Part shown: positions 1 to 11,542 of the stretch, one piece after another
How the letters are laid out: every line of letters starts with the position of its first letter
Position numbering within the stretch: the stretch's first letter is position 1
Assembly (NCBI GenBank): GCA_029964075.1
Contig: CM057135.1
Coordinates: 24,764,863-24,828,862 of the forward strand
Source of the DNA: Patiria pectinifera
Lineage: Eukaryota; Echinodermata; Asteroidea; Valvatida; Asterinidae
Direction of reading: 5' to 3'
Length of the DNA: 64,000 nt
Notes under the pieces: model-generated
Seen by the model: the letters and a program-made list of their open reading frames with translations, nothing else
The model's database searches: none
Told to the model about the DNA's origin: nothing
Made by a program: the position numbers and the translations under genes

Positions 1-49
1 ACAGCCGTGAAATCTCATGATCATCAATAGAGTAATACACCACAATCAC

Positions 50-88
50 ACCATCATCATCATCATCATCATCTTCTTCTTCTTCTTC
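50..88. repeat. ATC/CTT trinucleotide microsatellite
   Basis: A run of ATC units passes into CTT units. Ordinary simple repeat; the open frame across it gives only low-complexity residues. Confidence 0.9.
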
Positions 89-89
89 G

Positions 90-1058
90 TGAATTTTGTC
101 GCCGTATGGGCTTTGCAGCGTAACCCCAAGGAACCCAGGCTCACACCTGCCTTGTCGATGAGCGATCACCCGTGGAAGACATCTCTTGAAGCTTCCCCCC
201 GAAGCGATCTTGCCCGCATCTGGGACCTCCGATGCCCCCGGACTTTGCACGTGCCTAACGAGCATCACCGCGACGTCCCCGATGCGGCCCCGCTTACCCA
301 TCTGTCCCGCTCGTTCGTCTCATCACCCTGAACTTCGCGCAATATATTTTTCTCTCCTGTAGGGAACAAGACAAGTGCGGGCAATTATGGCAGGGACGTT
401 GTGGCGGGAACCTGATCTTACAAATGTCAGCATTAGCCATCTGTTGAAATCAATAATTACGGGTCTGTCTTTTCGCATCCCCCTTTTTTTTTGCTCTCTG
501 CGATGGACTGGGAATTCTTACATTCTGAGTAGAGGTGATAGTTTTAGTGTCAGGTAAATCACCATGGGTAGTGTGGCGTGGAATGCCATTTGGCTTTTTT
601 TTCTGGAATCTTATTTAATATCTAGTCAGACAGATTTTTTCCCCCGTCAATAATGTGTGAGTCGAGTGCATAACCGCATAGACGGATATTCCAGCCCACA
701 TACTGTGTATACACAACATTGCACCAGTTCTTGCTCCGTAGTTGTGGGGACATGCACTCGTCTGTACGAGGTATTTATGGGGACCGAAAACACTGTGGGG
801 ACAGCGGAAAGTCCCCACAACTCGGTCCTAATTTGCCTAACAATAACAAACTTCCCCATAACGCGGGTAGGCCTACCCACACACGCGGACCCCCTATTGT
901 CCCTCTTTTGTTTGTACTTTTTAACTTTTTAGGAATACACGATTGTCAGTTGTGGACCTTCGGGAATTGTGGACCCTATTGTCCTCTATTGTCCCCTATT
1001 GAATGCAGAAACAAACTCATCGAGCTGGATGTTGAATTAACTTTACACAATGACAAAA
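90..1058. other. Intergenic or intronic, no gene seen
   Basis: No supportable exon. From about 735 to 1000 the motif GTCCCC/GGGGAC and the phrase CTATTGTCC recur (TGGGGACC, GTGGGGACAG, AGTCCCCACAA), so this part is probably an old dispersed repeat. The octamer TAGGCCTA occurs at 868-875. Open frames here are short and overlap on both strands. Confidence 0.6.
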
Positions 1059-1529
1059 CAGGGTGGTGCAAAAAGAAGGAAACCCACTTTTGACCGTAAT
1101 TTTAACCTCCTTACTCAACTTATTTGAACAGTGTTTGGAAAATGTAGTGAAGTATAGCTCTCCAACCATACGTGGTGAAAAAATCTTTTAAAAAATCGCA
1201 AGAATAATGTTGTTATGCTCATTTGAAAACAAGTCACCAAAATCACTGTTGTCCACGTGCAAGTCTTGTGTAGTGTTTTTTTGTCTTCAAATCAAGCTTA
1301 AGAGCTCAGTCAAGCGGATGGAGTAAAGCCGTCCGTGGACAAACAGGCTTGGCACATGGAATGTTTAAACTGCCATATCTCAGAGACAAAATATGCATTT
1401 GCAATCATTTTTACGTCACTTATGTTTAAAGATCGATATTGTTATACCATTACATTGAATTTCTGAAATATGCTCAACAAGTACGTGAAATTGCTGTCAA
1501 AAGTGGGTTTCCTTCTTTGCATCACCCTG
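1059..1529. mobile_element. Non-autonomous DNA transposon (MITE), family A copy 1
   Basis: Inverted ends of about 35 bp: CAGGGTGGTGCAAAAAGAAG at the left and its near reverse complement (CTTCTTTGCATCACCCTG) at the right, each followed inward by GGAAACCCACTTTTGAC. The interior is noncoding. Related copies lie at 45415-45887 (opposite orientation) and 63320-63670. Copy 2 is flanked by TA on both sides, which suggests mobilisation by a Tc1/mariner-type transposase that is not encoded here. Confidence 0.85.
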
Positions 1530-1925
1530 TACATGTAACTCGCCCACAATTTCGTGAATGATAGTTAAGGTATTTACGTTGGCTCTCCCGTCGAGGTGAG
1601 CGATGAAATTTGGATAAAAGGCGAAAACAGATAATATCACTCATCTCATAAGTCATTCTAATTTCTTAATGTCTCAAAATTTTCTAAGACCTGCATTGAT
1701 ACGACAACAAATGTGTGATTTGTTGTTAAAAATATTTCAGTTGTTAGCCGGCCTTCCAAAATGTACATTAAAACTTTTGACTTGCCCCCTCATGTGGTAT
1801 GATCTCAGTTTGTCACACGAGAAAATAGTCCTCATTCACCGACTGATTGCAAACTAAATTTAATTCGGTAAGTTGTGAGCAGTATATGAAAAAACCCACA
1901 TTTTCCCGATGGTTTGGTTCTAAAT
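1530..1925. other. Unique sequence, nothing recognised
   Basis: AT-rich, with no repeat partner in the window and no convincing coding frame. Confidence 0.5.
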
Positions 1926-2331
1926 ACAGGGTCCCCCCCCCCAAAAAAAACCCCGGTACCGCGTACTTCCGGTACCCTCAGACTCAAACAACCTATACCA
2001 ATGCATGGGGAATTCTGTTAAAAGAAATGTGATTCCAAGATCGCCCGATTCGGTCTAGTAGTTTTTGTTCTAGAGCCTATTTTGTGAAACTAAGTTGGGA
2101 GTCATGTTGTCCCGATGAATGACTAAACCGCGCCCACGCATTTGACTTAATTGGATGGAGGGAGTAATGTTATGTAATAATACCCACATGAAAGCAAAAA
2201 CTACTGGACCGAATCGGGAGATCTTGGTATCATATTTTTTTTCGAGAAAGATTCTCCATCCATTGGTACAGGTGGTTTGAGCCTCAAGTTAGTGGAAGCA
2301 TGACGTTCCGTTTTTTTGGGGGGACCACTAT
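1926..2331. mobile_element. Palindromic foldback MITE
   Basis: The two halves are near inverted copies. CCAAGATCGCCCGATTCGG near 2036 pairs with CCGAATCGGGAGATCTTGG near 2210. CTATACCAATGCATGGGG pairs with CCATCCATTGGTACAGG. The outer ends pair CAGGGTCCCCCC with GGGGGGACCAC. TA lies on both flanks, consistent with a mariner-type target duplication. No coding capacity. Confidence 0.8.
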
Positions 2332-4479
2332 GACCATGTATACCATCGCGAAGAGACAGTGGTAATTCATCTGTTCTTGAAAAATAACAGCACATCAGGC
2401 GCAACGATTACACAGGATGCTTGATCCTAATATTTTCTTAAAATCAAATACGATGTTTCATAATATTTTGGCAGTCTCGTCTTTGAAGTTTGCAAAAATG
2501 TTGTCAATTACCTTTAACTTGTATTCACTGTTTCTCGACATTCGCACTGCTGTACCAGACTGGCAATGATCCATGAGCCACCAGGCAATGTCTACATCCT
2601 TTCACTGTACATCGCACTGACGTTGACCTATTTAGGCTAAGGATCAAGAAATACTTGATCCACATAGGTCCCAGTATACATTGCATCTTTTTACCGCTCG
2701 AGTGTAGATCCGACACTTGATGCATATAGAAATCCTGCGGCAGACAATACTCCGGTGAGACGTTATTACCAGAACAAAAAAAACATTTCCGCTCGATTGG
2801 CGTGATAGGCTATTTGTGTGCAAGTCACTCCTTTCAGTTGCGTCATTCCCTGAAGCTTAAAGTTTTATCACAGCCGGTGGTAGATTTACACGATAATTTT
2901 GAATGCCGATTTTTTTTTTTTTTTACAAAAGAAAATCATTCGCGGATGCATTCTTTCTACAGTATCATTATCAGGTTGCTCTGAGGAAGTTGCGAGCACT
3001 AAAGCACGACATTAGGCTTTTAAATTGCATACAAAACGCCAATCATCAGATGACATTTAAAGCAAAATACATGTATACAAAGTGAGTACTGAAGCAGTAG
3101 CGTAACCGGGTCACGAATTATTTTGTTTTCCAAACGAGATCCGACAATATCAAAGAGGGCGCTTTCTCTCTCTGCGTTATGCATATTCATGACGGGGGGG
3201 GGGGGGGGCTTTAAGAGAATAAGTTATATAACAACTTAGGAATAATGGTGTTAAATCACCGACAGTTGGCAACTGATTCGTGGACTGGTTGGAAATATAA
3301 AGTCCTGACTTCTCAGGTGATCCGAGTGCGAATCCTAGGGAGCGTTTTTCACTTCTTCTGCGGAAGGCACATTTCTCACAAGACGTAAAGTCTATCTTGG
3401 GTTTGTGTTGTGGAGAACAAGGCATTAGATATGCATGAAATGGACCAATCAGAAAATGAGAAACGGATCATTTTCTTAAGAGGGCACACGATGGGTTTGG
3501 TCTTATCGTGGAGCTACATGGTCTTATATAGTCATATAGTTTCAAACAATGCAAAGCTATTTTTTTTACACAAATATCGGAGAAAAAATCCTAATAGCAT
3601 TAGAATATTGAAATTTAAAACTGGCAAATAAATTTCAGGATGCATTCAACTTGTTCTAAATCTTTTTGATTGCACTAATACGGCGCATGCCCACTGCAGC
3701 ATACCAGGCACATTTCTCCACTTTAATCAACAGCCCCATTGCAACTGGTCCCCAAGCTATTTTGCGTGTACTCATATGGCGCATGCGCACTGGATACGAG
3801 GCGCCCAGTGCAGCGATACGCATGTAATAGACAACTTGACGTCATGAAGTCTAGCCGTAATACCGTGGCAAGGTTATCCTTACCATCCTACCTATACCAG
3901 ATATCGTCGATTCCTGCCCGAGGGATTGCCCTCCGAATACCGCGAGGATATAAAAGATACTCATCTCGAGGTTTTGGTTGGAATTTAGTCCCGCTGATCC
4001 AGCTTTAAGCTCCACGATTTGTGGTCTGTCTGCAGTCCCGGCCGGTGAGAAATATGAGGTCTGGCTGGCCTCATTGGACAAGAGCTTCGTGTGGTGCTAG
4101 ACGGCACGATAATGCTCGCAAAGGTTCTATTCCTATAAGATCAACTTATATCTCGTTAACACCTAGGGAAAGGAGTAGGCTTTCCCTGAAAGCAAGTCCC
4201 CGTAACATCGCACAACACTTGCTTGTTTTCCTCGCTGATGCCCGATAACACCTAATTCACAACCGTGTCAGACTGGCGTTTCATCATCGCGCCGGTCCAT
4301 GCACTATCATCAGGAGCGACTCGTCATATGTCAACCCAAATAGATCGTGGTGTTGGACAGGCGAACTTTTTTGCGAGGGTTGACCTGTTTGCAACAGACA
4401 GCATTAAACATTCGGGCTGCTTTACTTTGTAATCTGTGCAGTTCACGCTCTATTTACCAATTGTTGCCGTTACGTTATG
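2332..4479. other. Unique sequence with no supportable gene
   Basis: No exon can be supported. It contains a 12-base T run near 2911, a 15-base G run at 3194-3208, and a CpG-moderate stretch at 3770-4260 with an NRF1-like palindrome (3780-3789) and a TATA-like GATATAAAAG (about 3948), treated under findings. All open frames are under 100 codons and lack family features. Confidence 0.5.
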
Positions 4480-5150
4480 TCTCTCTGATTTGTTCACAAG
4501 ATTAGGCAGATCTCAGAGTGCACAGCAATCACTTATAATTGATTCAGAATAGTTGACAAGCTAATGAAACAAGCTGTAGTGGTAACGTGCTGGAATTGAA
4601 AACCCATCACTTCCGCTGTTCGCATGGAGACTTGACTTATTGCCGACACGTTGTGTAGTGCAAGTACATAAAAAAAGCGGTACAGCACTAATGCACATGT
4701 GGTGTTGCTACTACATCACATATAAGCTTCGTAAACTGACAGTCAGTCAGTGAGATAGGTAACCAGTCTAATTCACAAGTTACAGTAAGTCAGTGAGGTA
4801 GGTAACCAGTCTAATTTACAAGAGACAATCAGTCATTAAGCTCGGTAACCAGTCTAATACCCAAGTGACAGTCAGTGAGTGGGATAGGTAGCCAGTCTAA
4901 TTCACAAGTTACAGTCAGTCAGTGAGGTAGGTAACCAGTCTAATTCACAACAGACAATCAGTCATTGAGATAGGTAATCAGTCAAGTGACAGTCAGTGAG
5001 TGAGATAGGTAGCCAGTCTAATTCACAAATGGCATTCAGCCAATGAGATAATAACCAGTCTAATTCACAAGTGACAGTCCGTGAGATAGGTAACCAGTCT
5101 AATTTACAAGTGACAGTCTGTCAGTTACCGGCGGCCCTCTGGGACCAGCA
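4480..5150. repeat. Dispersed repeat family M copy 1 with internal ~43-bp minisatellite
   Basis: From about 4739 to 5125 a unit of about 43 bp is repeated roughly nine times, with core GAGATAGGTAACCAGTCTAA followed by TTCACAAGTGACAGTCAGT. The left flank (CAGAGTGCACAG then ATTGAT, then GTGGTAACGTG) and the right end (GGCCCTCTGGGACCA) recur at 13835-14152 and 19720-20645. This is therefore one mobile or duplicated family carrying an internal tandem array of variable length. Confidence 0.75.
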
Positions 5151-6227
5151 CAATTAGCATTCATATCACTTGTTGCTTTGTGCACTTTTTCCCCCGCTTT
5201 TTAAAAGTGGGCGGGGTTTGATAACGTCATACTAACAACCCGGAGAAAGAGTGACCCCGTTTACCCTCCGTGCATGTGAAGCACGAATGTGAGAAGTTCA
5301 CCCGCTAAATTAGAGTTATGTATTGTCCCATACACACATTGAGAAAAATACCCTCAATGGAATTGTCGATGTTCTGGGTGTGATGTCGTGGTCACACAGA
5401 AATGCTCACATGGCTCCTTTTGCACAATCGTGCAAAATCTACTGTCCTTTTAAGTACCCCATCGTGACACGTCAGAAAGTGCTAAAAACACGAACTAGGG
5501 TACGCAGCGCCGCTAGCAAACATCGTTAAAAGCCAAGCCTTGGTACATGAGCAATGTTACATGCTTGGATACGTGCCTGGGCGACCTATATCCACTGCAA
5601 AACAATCTCGCAAGCGTTTCCTAGTCACCTTGTCCCCGCCTGACAAGACAATTCAGTATTTCAAGATAGATGGTGAGCTTCAAACGCCATGTCAGGTTGC
5701 ATCACAGTTGGAGTATTGTATTTCTCATTGCGCAGTGATGTATTGCAGCGCATACGTGATTTATATTCCCACTGGTTCACGTTCTGTTAATATCTCCGCA
5801 TTAGGGCCGGTGATTACCGGGAAAATCTCCGCATCTCCGGGAGATTCCGCTGTCTTATCTTATGAAGCTGTGAAGCATCTCACGGAACGAAACACCTGTA
5901 CTGCCCAGGTGATGAATTGATGTCTGTACTAGGCTGACAGTGACTGCGTAATTAAGCCGGGTGTGCACGTGAGACTATTTTGTATCAACCTGTAGGGTTT
6001 ATGGGTGAACAAGAACTTACTCCATCATGCGTGTATACCTTTTCTTAAAGCAATTACTTTTTTTGTTTGAGGATATTGAAGAGTAGACATGACAGAATAT
6101 GTCGCGTATGAATCTTGATTAAACGAATAAGTTAGTTGCGCCCTCTCCTGTCGAACTATTTTTATCACAAATCTTTTACTAGCTAATTCGGGGACATCTT
6201 CGATCTTAAGCTTGAGTAAGTTATAAT
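5151..6227. other. No recognised gene; one unassigned open frame inside
   Basis: The plus strand is open at 5540-5920 (126 codons counting a non-ATG first codon; first ATG at 5561). The translation resembles no family I know. It has no signal peptide, no domain motif, and no flanking splice signals that decide the matter. I leave it unannotated as a gene. Confidence 0.4.
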
Positions 6228-6760
6228 TGAATTAGTTTGGCTTGGCAAGGTTTGGTTTGTATCAGTTGGTTTGGTTTAGTGTGGTTTGGTTTGGTATCAG
6301 TTGGCTTGGCATCAGTTTATTGTGGTTTGGTTTGGCTTAGTAAGGTTTGGTTTGGCTTGGTATGGTTTGGTTGGTTGGTTTGGTTTGGCTTGGCTTGATA
6401 TGATATCAGATGGTTGGTTTGGTTTGGTTTAGTGTCGTTTGGTTTGGTATCAGTTGGTTTGGTTTCAGTTGGTTTGGTTTGTTTGCTTTGGCTTATTGTG
6501 GTTTGGTTTGGCTTGGTATGGTTTGGTTTGGTTTAGTTTAGTGTGGTTTGGTATCAGTTGGTTTGGTTTCAGTTGGTTTGGTTTGGTTTCAGTTGGTTTG
6601 CTTTGGTTTGCTTTGTCTTATTGTGGTTTGGTTTGGCTTCGTATGGTTTTGTGTGGTTTGGTTGGTTTGCTTTGGCTTGGTTTGGCTTGGTTTGGTATCA
6701 GTTGTTTGGTTTGGTTTGGTTATAGTGTGGTTTGGTTTGTATCAGTTTGGAAGATGTAGG
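6228..6760. repeat. TTTGG-rich low-complexity tract
   Basis: About 530 bp built from TTTGG and CTTGG words, interspersed with TATCAGTTGG, strongly G+T biased on the plus strand. It stays open in several frames giving W/F/G/L-rich nonsense, expected of a tract with few stop-containing words. Confidence 0.9.
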
Positions 6761-6769
6761 CTTCATCTG

Positions 6770-6988
6770 CTCTCTAAAACGTCCAAGATCAACTCAGACC
6801 CAGAATCTGGGTTTCTGTTTGACCTTATAATTTTTAGGGTCAAAGACCTTTTCTTCGGATTACAATAACACTTCTGGCAAAGGTGTTTAATTGACCCAGA
6901 CTAGTGTCATTTTGACCCTGATCAGTATCAGGTCAAATAGAGCCCGGATGCCGGGTCAAATCCGACCAGGGACTGTTGACAGTGTAGG
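6770..6988. repeat. GGGTCAAA/TTTGACC repeat, copy 1
   Basis: Recurrent GGGTCAAA, AATTTTGACC-like and CAGACTAGTGTC words in both orientations. It ends in a phrase (GGGTCAAATCCGACC then AGTGTA) resembling the end of the array at 57120-57600, so the two are probably the same family. Confidence 0.55.
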
Positions 6989-7820
6989 CCTTTAAAGGTG
7001 CATACACCTCGTCCTGAAATCGCCGAAATGTTTTTGTTTGAGATTGCTTACTTATCTCATTTCAAAGGCATGGTTGAAAGGAAGCTAACCTAATGTCTCA
7101 CTGTTCATAAGAAGAGATGAGGGGAAAAAAAACAGTTTGTGTACTTCTGACGCGGCGATCATTTTGTGACATACGTATGCATATTCCCAGCCGCAAATAC
7201 GTCCCCTTATTGGACAAGAAGTTTTCCCCCAACTTCCGTGTTAATGATGTCGGACGGTTGCATGTACCGTACACGTATGTGTGTGTACACCCAAACTATA
7301 AGCACCGATACACGAGTGTTGACTGTTCCCGCACACCCCCACGTTGTATGCGAAGCACCGGTTCCGTACATTATGTACATGCTCTTAAGGCAGCGCGGCC
7401 CCAGCGGTGGAAGCGTACACTGCGGTATGAAAAGTTCCAATGGCTCGCAAGTGAACTCCCAGGACGACTGACAAAGCTGCGGTAATTTGATTAATCTAAA
7501 ACAACAGCGGGTGTTTTTTTTGGCAAATTAGCCCATATAGTTTACCAGACAGATGAACGCGCTCGGGTTTAATAGACGCATTCAAAGCAACATGTGCAAC
7601 TGCAATCAGGACTATAACACCCCGGTAGCTCGATTTTTGAATCAAGATTTTGACCCCCGAAATTCTTTATCGCAAGAATAATACAAACACGACAAATTTG
7701 TATGATTGTGTGTACGATTATATTCTACTTTTATAATGCTCTTTACAACCAATATAATTTCGTGAAAACGCGTTTTGTGGCCCAATTGGGCGCCTTCCAG
7801 GCAGCAGTACCCCTTTAAAG
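6989..7820. mobile_element. Non-autonomous element, family E copy 1
   Basis: The termini are inverted: CTTTAAAGGTGCATACACC at the left, with a right end whose reverse complement starts CTTTAAAGGGGTACTGC. Internal blocks (GTTGAAAGGAAGCTAACC; CATTTTGTGACATACG; TTTTGACCCCCGAAATTC; AAAACGCGTTTTGT) recur in the same order at about 59975-60852, and the left part recurs at 43960-44225. The open frame at 7117-7485 falls inside and is not conserved between copies. Confidence 0.75.
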
Positions 7821-8397
7821 CCCATTTTGTTGAAGCCACCGGCAATCAGATCTTGCATTATGCATGGCTTTACGTTTCTGGCCGACATTTTACCGGATCA
7901 AGTTGCCTGCCATGTCAGTCTTATAACCCCCCAGGAAGTAGGCATTTGCGTACGATCTGACCGCTGACAGACAGCAGCAACATTTGACGGGGGCTTAGCG
8001 TATCACCCAAGTGACGAGAGCGTCCTAGTGTGCACTTCTTCCCTCTCTGTTTTGGCCCATTTGAGTAAACTAGTTTTGTGATGAGTATTTGGAAAGTAGC
8101 GGTTTGAATCACCCGTGTCCCATTTTACTTGTACCAAACCTGTTGAGGTGCATGCTTGATCGGCAGAAGTTGTTACCATACCAGGTGGATTACCATCCTG
8201 AAACTTTCTACTGGAGCGATTCTTTTTCAAAGTATCTCAATTTCAATTCGGACAGATGTACATCCTACATTGTCTGGCCACTAGTTTTATCCTCTGTATT
8301 TGAAATAAGAGAGCATGAAATTTACATTACTTTTCTTCCCCCTGATAAGGATTGCATGGAGAAGATAGCAATAAGATAAAGATTTATGGTAGCACCA
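7821..8397. other. Unique sequence, nothing recognised
   Basis: No repeat partner. A plus-strand frame at 8089-8379 is open but shows no family resemblance. Confidence 0.45.
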
Positions 8398-8404
8398 TGC
8401 AACA

Positions 8405-8850
8405 AATCTCTTTTGTGAGTCAATGAGGTTCTCTTTTGTGAGTTAGTGAGGTTCTCTTTTTTGAAGCTCTCTTTAATGAATTAGTGAGGTTTTCTTTTGT
8501 GAGTTAGTGAGGTTTACTCTGTGGGTTTTTAGTGAGGTTCTGTTTTGTGAGTTTGTGAGGTTCTTTTTTGTGAGTTAGTGAGGTTCTCTTTTGTGAGGCT
8601 CTCTTTTGTGAATTAGTGAGGTTCTCTTTTGTGAGTAAGTGAGGTTCTCTTTTGTGGGTTTTTAGTGAGGTTTGCTTTTGTGAGTTTGTGAGATTCTTTT
8701 TTGTGAGTTAGTGAGGTGCTCTTTTGTGAGTTAGGTTCTCTTTTGTGAGTTAGTGAGGTTCTCTTTTGTGAGTTAGTGAGGTTCTCTTTTGTGTGTTAGC
8801 GACGTTCTCTTTTTTGAGGTAGTGAGGTTCTCTTTTGTGGTTCTGCCGGT
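8405..8850. repeat. ~23-bp minisatellite (GTGAGTTAGTGAGGTTCTCT unit)
   Basis: About eighteen to twenty degenerate head-to-tail units of 22-24 bp with core GAGTTAGTGAGGTTCTCTTT. Units vary in length and show internal deletions, as in ordinary minisatellites. There are no spacers of constant length. Confidence 0.9.
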
Positions 8851-8878
8851 TCTTTTCAGAAACTCACAAACTCACAAC

Positions 8879-9142
8879 TTACATACCTACTGTGGACATT
8901 CCTTTATTTTCGTGTAGAAAAACTCACATTACTCACACTGTGAACACTATTTCAACCCAATTTTTTTTATTATGATTTCCTTTAGTGTTCCTCTTCATTT
9001 GCGACAAATAAACCTAACCCCAAAATGACTCCAAACATGTTTTCCAGGGAGGGGGAAACCTTGTGTGGACGTGGGCAAGTCCACACAACGTATCTGAAAA
9101 CAGATTTGTGTGGACATGTTTTGTTTAGAGGTCCACACAGGG
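8879..9142. repeat. Dispersed repeat family F copy 1
   Basis: Shares long blocks with 11543-11793: ACTGTGGACATTCCTTT, CACTGTGAA, TTTCCTTTAGTGTTCCTCTT and AACCCCAAAATG. The right part has inverted GTGTGGAC/GTCCACAC words (9060-9140), suggesting a hairpin end. No coding capacity. Confidence 0.7.
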
Positions 9143-9793
9143 AATGTAATTCTTGTATACACAAAATAGATTTGTGACATGATGTTAACTCCATTCACTT
9201 TGTAGCTTATACTAAGACTTTAATCAGTAAATTCAGAGTAATCAGATTTTGCCATTACGCCTATAAGGCCCGCCGTCAGACCACGATTGCTTTTCATAGC
9301 GTTTCCCGCCCAAACGTCAATACTCTGATAGCGCGCGAGATGTAACGTCATCACCGCACGTGCTCTCCGCGCCACTAAACCGTAGCCAGCAGTGATCGAT
9401 CTTTGGAAGCGATTGGTTGACAATGTGTTCAGGATGCGCACGTCGTGTATTGGAGATCACCGTAAGCGGCGAGAGTGCAGACCGACATTTCGCGACTGTT
9501 GCGGCTAGACGCACGCCGTGCTGTGACTTCTCCCTTCGGCTGTCGGACTTACACTGTGTATGCAACGGACTCCTGTACAAGGCAAGTCGTTGACACTTTG
9601 ATTTTTGACCGGATCACCCGATTCGACTCTGAAACATTTTGTCTTTCTGAGTTTTTAGCTCAAGGGTCTGTGTGTTTCGATTCGCATGCTATTTTTTTGT
9701 GATGAAAATGTCTATGCAATTTTTCTGAATAAACCACAAATGGAAGCTGACTATAGCTGCATTATATTCATTTTAAAGTTGAACAAACAAATT
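9143..9793. other. Unique sequence, no gene supported
   Basis: CpG-moderate around 9290-9600. Several short frames are open on both strands without family features. Confidence 0.45.
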
Positions 9794-9865
9794 GACTGGA
9801 GCGGAGTTTGAGACTGCGACCTTCGGATTGCCGTTCCGGTGCTCTACCAACTGAGCTATCCAGCC
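9794..9865 (-). tRNA. tRNA-Ala(GGC)-like sequence, probably a pseudogene or SINE head
   Basis: Read on the minus strand, this 72-nt stretch fits tRNA geometry. The acceptor stem GGCTGGA/TCCAGTC has seven pairs including one G-T. The D-stem is GCTC/GAGC with an AGTTGGTA loop. The anticodon stem is CCGGA/TCCGA with one mismatch, and loop ACGGCAA gives anticodon GGC (alanine). Defects: position 33 is C rather than the invariant T, the T-stem has two mismatches, the B-box keeps T55, C56 and A58 but loses G53, T54 and C61, and no T-run terminator follows. It is therefore most likely a decayed tRNA or the head of a tRNA-derived SINE. Confidence 0.6.
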
Positions 9866-9937
9866 CTATGTTGGCATTTCACCTATTTTGTGATGTGAAA
9901 AGTCTGCAATTAATTACCTACTTCCGACTCATTTTAG

Positions 9938-10200
9938 AAGATTCATGAACAATATAATTCACATAGGGATGCATGCGAATTGTTTTCTTTTTGCTGAAAG
10001 AACACCACCTTTCTTTTGTGATCCGTGTACAGAAATTTAAAACGGTGTTTGTGTTCAAAATTCCGTAACTTGAAAAGTACACGAGTGATTTGAATGATTC
10101 TTATACTAAAAGAAAGCTTATTAATTGGGATTTTATATCCTAGATTTTGTAAGTGCTACATGCAAAACTTCATTAAAAATATGGTTCTGACTCTGGTTTC
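9938..10200. mobile_element. Partial copy of MITE family D
   Basis: Matches the right half of the palindromic element at 26342-26848: TTCACATAGGGATG, TTGCTGAAAGAAC, TTGTGATCCGTG, CCGTAACTTGAAAAGTACA and ATCCTAGATTTTG in the same order. The left arm and the terminal CAGGGTGAGT are missing, so this is a truncated relic. It lies next to the tRNA-like sequence. Confidence 0.75.
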
Positions 10201-11175
10201 CTTGTTTTTGACTCTCGCATACATAACGTTTGCCCATGCACTAATGCTTTCAGTGTTTATTTGCTAACATAACTTTTAATCTAAAGTTATTTGATTCAGT
10301 CATGTGCCTCGGATTGATCAACATACCACGGCACAAATATTTGTGATGAATTCACGATATCTAATGAAACAGTAGGCCTAACAATGTATCGGCACTCACT
10401 TATATAATGATCAATGCCGGCTGTATCCCCTGTCAGCGGGAAAGAACATGTACATCATCTTCTGCTTAAATCGTGATGATCAACTTGTCATGGCCAGCAT
10501 GACATCAATCAGTCACGTGCAATCAATTTCGGGAGGGAAAAACACACTCGCCCCTCTTGGGAGCGATTACATTTACGTCGATGATAAACTCTTTGTGATT
10601 TGTCTACAAATTACAGGTGCTATTCCATATGTCTCGGCCGTATTGATTGACGAGAGGATATAATATGGTTTTATGGTTTTGGATGAAATTTAAAGGGGCA
10701 CAAGACATAACTGGGCTATATTATGCGGTAGGCCTACATCGTTGGGAAAGTGAATTGTCAAAATATTATTTTCAAAATATGTAGGCCTACCGTTCGTGCT
10801 CTTCGACATATTTATTTGTTTCTTAACATTTTTTTTTTTAACCTGTATAAGTGTTCAATTGAAACATTTCCCCCCTATTTTGTGCGTCTCCACATTGTAA
10901 AGTCTATATTCTTATAAGCACATCATGCCCATTTTAGAAAGTGCTGCGCCATTCCATGTCTTTACACAAATCGAACAAGCTTTTTAGTAAATAATTCGGT
11001 AAATAAATAGAATAAGAACCAAGTTGACTGTTGTACAGAGTGGTTAAAGCGGCATGGTCGGTCATAATGGTTAAAATCCTACATGGACCGATATACGAAA
11101 CGGTAGAATTGGGAAGAGATGAGATTATTAGGTTTTATAATCACTCTCTTTTAGTTTGGTATTAACAAACTGATT
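10201..11175. other. No gene recognised
   Basis: AT-rich unique sequence. It contains three of the nine TAGGCCTA octamers found (10373, 10729, 10782). Confidence 0.45.
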
Positions 11176-11492
11176 CACCGTGCCCTCTGGAGACATGCAC
11201 ACAATAGGAAACAAAAGATTGCATACGTCTCCACAGGGCAATTTCTATAGATGAATACGTCTCCACAAGGTTTTCACGAAATACATATATGGATTTTACT
11301 CAAAACTACGAATGTCCAAGATGGGTTGATCCGTCGCAAATGGAAGAGTTTTTGAAAAGGGATATTAAGTCCGAATTTCAGCCAAGGAAATTAATTCTGG
11401 TTAAAATAAGAGCATTTTTAAACTACACTTTCAAACTCGAAAACTTTACAACACGAGAACAAAGAAATGTCTCCACAAGGATATAAATTTCA
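11176..11492. mobile_element. Dispersed element family G copy 1
   Basis: About 317 bp, closely similar (roughly nine in ten bases by eye) to 60213-60528. It starts CACCGTGCCCTCTGGAGACA and ends CTCCACAAGGATATAAATTT. The word GTCTCCACA recurs three times inside. The frame at 11289-11486 is interrupted in the second copy, so it is not evidence of a gene. The second copy sits inside a family E element, showing that G inserts as a unit. Confidence 0.75.
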
Positions 11493-11542
11493 GTAATTTT
11501 GAGTGTGCGCGGTGCTTTTAGCGTCAATGCTCAAGCCTTGCC

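Noticed and set aside
6439..6868. Overlapping frames rich in W, F, G, L and V
   Set aside because: They read the TTTGG-rich simple tract in all three forward frames; composition is dictated by the repeat.
7117..7485. 122-codon frame
   Set aside because: Lies inside mobile family E and is broken in the copy at 60 kb.
11289..11486. 65-codon frame starting MDFTQNYECPRWVDPS
   Set aside because: Inside mobile family G; the second copy has a stop (GAGTTTTAG) in the same place, so no coding constraint.
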